Positions 62,003 through 64,000 of a stretch of 64,000 bases of DNA are shown here, one piece after another. Under the pieces are notes generated by a model. The model was not told the DNA's origin and searched no databases. It saw only the letters and a list, made by a program, of their open reading frames with translations. The stretch's first letter is position 1. The number at the start of each line of letters is the position of its first letter. Made by a program: the position numbers and the translations under genes. Source of the stretch: G020348385 sp964538085 (GTDB lineage: Bacteria > Acidobacteriota > Aminicenantia > Aminicenantales > Aminicenantaceae); contig CAZIDF010000004.1 in NCBI GenBank assembly GCA_964538085.1, positions 124,001 to 188,000 on the forward strand. Reading direction: 5' to 3'.

Positions 62003-62785
62003 TTGAACTTATTCGTGTTTGTCAAAAGGGTTCCTGATACGGAATCGAAGATAAAGATAAACCATGAAACGAACAGTGTAAACGAGGAAGGATTGAATTT
62101 TGTTTTGAGTCCGTATGATGAATATGCGGTTGAAGAGGCCCTCCAGATCAAGGAAGCTAAAGGGGGACAGGTGACTGTCTTTTCTGTCGGCTCGGACGAA
62201 ACCAAGACGATATTGAAAAAATGTCTTGCCATGGGAGCTGATGAGGCGGTTCTGATCAAGGATGATGCGGGCGAGACCTTCGATGGATTGCGGACCGCCA
62301 AAATCATCGCGCAGGTCCTGAAGACCAAGTACACGGAGTTCGACTTGCTGCTTTTCGGCAAACAATCTGTCGGAGCGGATAACGCACAGGTTCCTTCTAT
62401 GGTGGCGGCGATACTGGATTTGCCTCAGGTGAATGTCATCACGAAGCTGGAAGTCGAAGGAAACACCGCCTCTGCTCATAGAGAGATCGAAGGAGCAGGA
62501 GAAAAAGTGAATTTTTCCCTGCCAGCTGTTATCAGCGCCCAGAAAGGGTTGAATGAACCCCGGTATGAAACCCTGAAAGGCATCATGGCAGCCAAGAGAA
62601 AGGAAATACCTGTGTTGACTCTTGAGGAGCTGGGTTTTCAGCCGGATGATCTCGAGGTAAAGATCGAGTTGACAAAGATGGAAAGCCCTCCTGTGCGAGG
62701 GGCGGGAAAGATCATTGAAGATGAACCGGGTGAAGCGGCAAAAAAACTGGTGGAGTTTTTACGCCAGGATGCCAAAGTGATTTGA
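62003..62785 (+). CDS. etfB: Electron transfer flavoprotein beta subunit
   Basis: 260 residues starting at TTG 62003, with GGAGG five to six bases upstream; no ATG fits the family start. LFVFVKRVPDTESKIKINHE and SPYDEYAVEEALQIKEA are typical. AMP/nucleotide-binding beta subunit. It is followed by etfA after 10 bases. Confidence 0.95.
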   Translation: MNLFVFVKRVPDTESKIKINHETNSVNEEGLNFVLSPYDEYAVEEALQIKEAKGGQVTVFSVGSDETKTILKKCLAMGADEAVLIKDDAGETFDGLRTAKIIAQVLKTKYTEFDLLLFGKQSVGADNAQVPSMVAAILDLPQVNVITKLEVEGNTASAHREIEGAGEKVNFSLPAVISAQKGLNEPRYETLKGIMAAKRKEIPVLTLEELGFQPDDLEVKIELTKMESPPVRGAGKIIEDEPGEAAKKLVEFLRQDAKVI

Positions 62786-62795
62786 GAGGAGACAA

Positions 62796-63776
62796 ATGAT
62801 GATACTGGTCTACATGGAATGTCGTGATGGCAGGATAAAAAAATCTTCTTTGGAAGTTCTATCCGAAGCGAAAAGGCGGGGCGATGAATTGGGCCTGGAT
62901 ACCGCCGCTGTTCTGGTGGGGCATGGTCTGGATGCTCTTGCGCCCGAAGTGTTTCGGTATGGCGCTTCGAAGGTATTTATTCTAGAAAATGTGCTCCTCA
63001 GTTTTTATTCCCCTTCCGGGTACACCCAGGCGCTCAAGTCCCTCACAGAAGAGATAAAACCTGAGGCTATTCTTTTTGCGGCCACTTCTATGGGAAAAGA
63101 TCTGTCTCCACGGTTGGCGGCCAAATTGGGAGTGAGTCTAGCATCAGATTGCATTCAGATGACGACAAAAGATGGAAAGCTGGAATTGAAACGGCCTATT
63201 TTTGCCGGCAAGGCTTTTGCCAGTTTCATTTTGAAAACATCCCCTCAGATGGCCACACTGAGACCCAATGTGTTCCCGCTCGCCGAACCGGTCGAGAGTC
63301 AAGGGGAAACCATAAAGAAAGAGGTGGTCATACCCGAAGATCAAGTCAAGGATAAAGTTAGCGAGGTCATCAAAGCTGAAGGGGCGGAGCTGGATGTGAC
63401 AGAGGCTGATATCATCGTCACCGGAGGAAGAGGGATGAAAGGCCCGGAGAATTTTGATATGCTTCGGGAATTGACGACAATTCTTCCTCATTCCGCGCTG
63501 GGGGCATCCCGCTCAGCCGTGGATGCTGAGTGGATCGACCATCAGCATCAAGTGGGACAAACGGGAAAGACGGTTTCCCCGAGTCTTTATATGGCGTTTG
63601 GTGTATCCGGGGCGATCCAGCACCTGGCTGGAATGTCCTCTTCCAAATACATCGTTGCTGTGAACAAAGACCCGGATGCGCCTATTTTCAAGGTGGCGGA
63701 TTTCGGGATTGTCGGCGACCTGTTTCAGGTCATTCCCCCGCTTAAGGAAGAGCTGAAAAAGATCCTCTCTGAATAA
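62796..63776 (+). CDS. etfA: Electron transfer flavoprotein alpha subunit
   Basis: 326 residues. The C-terminal FAD-binding block is SLYMAFGVSGAIQHLAGMS, then VAVNKDPDAPIFKVADFGIVGDL. GGRGMKGPENFDMLREL is also conserved. With EtfB, it passes electrons between dehydrogenases and quinone or, in bifurcating systems, other acceptors. Position after fatty-acid synthesis genes is unusual; partner dehydrogenase not in view. Confidence 0.95.
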   Translation: MMILVYMECRDGRIKKSSLEVLSEAKRRGDELGLDTAAVLVGHGLDALAPEVFRYGASKVFILENVLLSFYSPSGYTQALKSLTEEIKPEAILFAATSMGKDLSPRLAAKLGVSLASDCIQMTTKDGKLELKRPIFAGKAFASFILKTSPQMATLRPNVFPLAEPVESQGETIKKEVVIPEDQVKDKVSEVIKAEGAELDVTEADIIVTGGRGMKGPENFDMLRELTTILPHSALGASRSAVDAEWIDHQHQVGQTGKTVSPSLYMAFGVSGAIQHLAGMSSSKYIVAVNKDPDAPIFKVADFGIVGDLFQVIPPLKEELKKILSE

Positions 63777-63802
63777 TCCAAGTTTTTTGGCCGCTTTCTT
63801 CC

Positions 63803-63925
63803 ATCAGGCAAGTCCTTCGCTTTAGTGAGGATCTTTAACGCCATCTCGGAGTCCCCTCGGGGGATTCCCTCGAAGGGCAATTCGGAAAGGCTAGATCCTC
63901 AATATCGCTCAGGACATGCCTGACG
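63803..63925. repeat. Imperfect fold-back repeat at the right edge
   Basis: ATCAGGCAAGTCCT...AGTGAGGATCT (63803-63834) matches the reverse of AGATCCTCAATATC...AGGACATGCCTGACG (63891-63925), with about seven mismatches in 32 bases. The middle has GTCCCC-TC-GGGGAT. No gene seen. The remaining bases to 64000 also hold none. Confidence 0.5.
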
Positions 63926-64000
63926 CCCTTTTCATTCTGTTTATCCAGATAAAAGGGAAGAGAGCCGTATTATTTGAGGCCCTCGCGTTTTAAAAAGGGC

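Noticed and set aside
1..64000. CRISPR array, rRNA, prophage or intact insertion sequence
   Set aside because: No regularly spaced direct repeats, no rRNA sequence and no transposase or phage gene were seen.

Overview
The window looks like chromosomal backbone DNA from an anaerobic or facultative Gram-negative (diderm) bacterium. Signs of two membranes are an Mla-type lipid transport system, a LolB-like lipoprotein, heptose LPS genes (waaF-like, gmhB) and several lipoproteins and predicted outer-membrane barrels. An Rnf complex, EtfAB, the MEP isoprenoid pathway and both GlnRS and GluRS fit an anaerobic fermenter. Taxon cannot be fixed by eye. The mix of secreted DUF1080 sugar enzymes, Gfo/Idh and NHS-type MFS transporter, Rnf and a peptidase/propeller/barrel protein would suit an Acidobacteriota- or Aminicenantes-like lineage, but that is inference.

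Layout. 0-18.9 kb is almost entirely minus strand. It holds two long runs of genes: (i) lipoprotein-ispE-tRNA-Gln-prs-rplY-pth, headed by a small membrane protein with a good promoter, and (ii) rpsF-rpsR-rplI-dnaB-mlaE-mlaF-mlaD-radA-PIN/TRAM-ispD-ispF followed by gltX-glnS-rlmB-ECF sigma-anti-sigma. 19-29.6 kb is mostly plus strand: an exported MEMO-AMMECR1 protein, an FmdB-type zinc ribbon, a fold-back repeat, waaF-gmhB-relA, rpmB on the opposite strand, and a three-gene envelope operon (TPR lipoprotein, unknown lipoprotein, very large peptidase/propeller/barrel protein). 29.6-32.3 kb is the dnaA-dnaN region with DnaA-box-like inverted repeats, a plausible origin. 32.3-37.5 kb has apbE and a sugar locus (MFS, Gfo/Idh, exported epimerase-DUF1080 fusion). 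37.7-43.7 kb is a complete rnfCDGEAB operon with rseC and a Tat-signal NusG-II protein. 43.9-54.8 kb has an acyltransferase-like protein, a radical SAM protein, a MITE-like fold-back insertion beside a broken sfsA, pgi, an atypical rpe, and an HD-GYP/helical-repeat pair sharing an N-terminal module, diverging from an exported CocE-type hydrolase. 54.8-57.8 kb has polA behind a small unknown gene. 57.9-63.8 kb is the fatty-acid operon yceD-rpmF-plsX-fabG-acpP-fabF running into etfB-etfA.

How the parts connect. ApbE (32.3 kb) can supply the covalent FMN needed by RnfD and RnfG. tRNA-Gln and GlnRS together allow direct Gln-tRNA charging. MlaE/F/D, LolB-like and barrel proteins build the outer membrane; waaF-gmhB make its LPS core. 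Clear sigma70-type promoters (TTGACA/TATAAT-like with 16-17 bp spacing) recur before operon heads, and two of them place the transcript start at or within a base or two of the ATG, suggesting leaderless mRNAs. The most unusual items are the KEHP-module protein pair (49.3-52.5 kb), the MCE protein with a barrel-like C-terminus, the exported MEMO-AMMECR1 fusion, the NusG-II protein in the rnf operon, the exported epimerase-DUF1080 fusion and the family of fold-back repeats. No CRISPR array, rRNA, intact transposase or prophage was seen.
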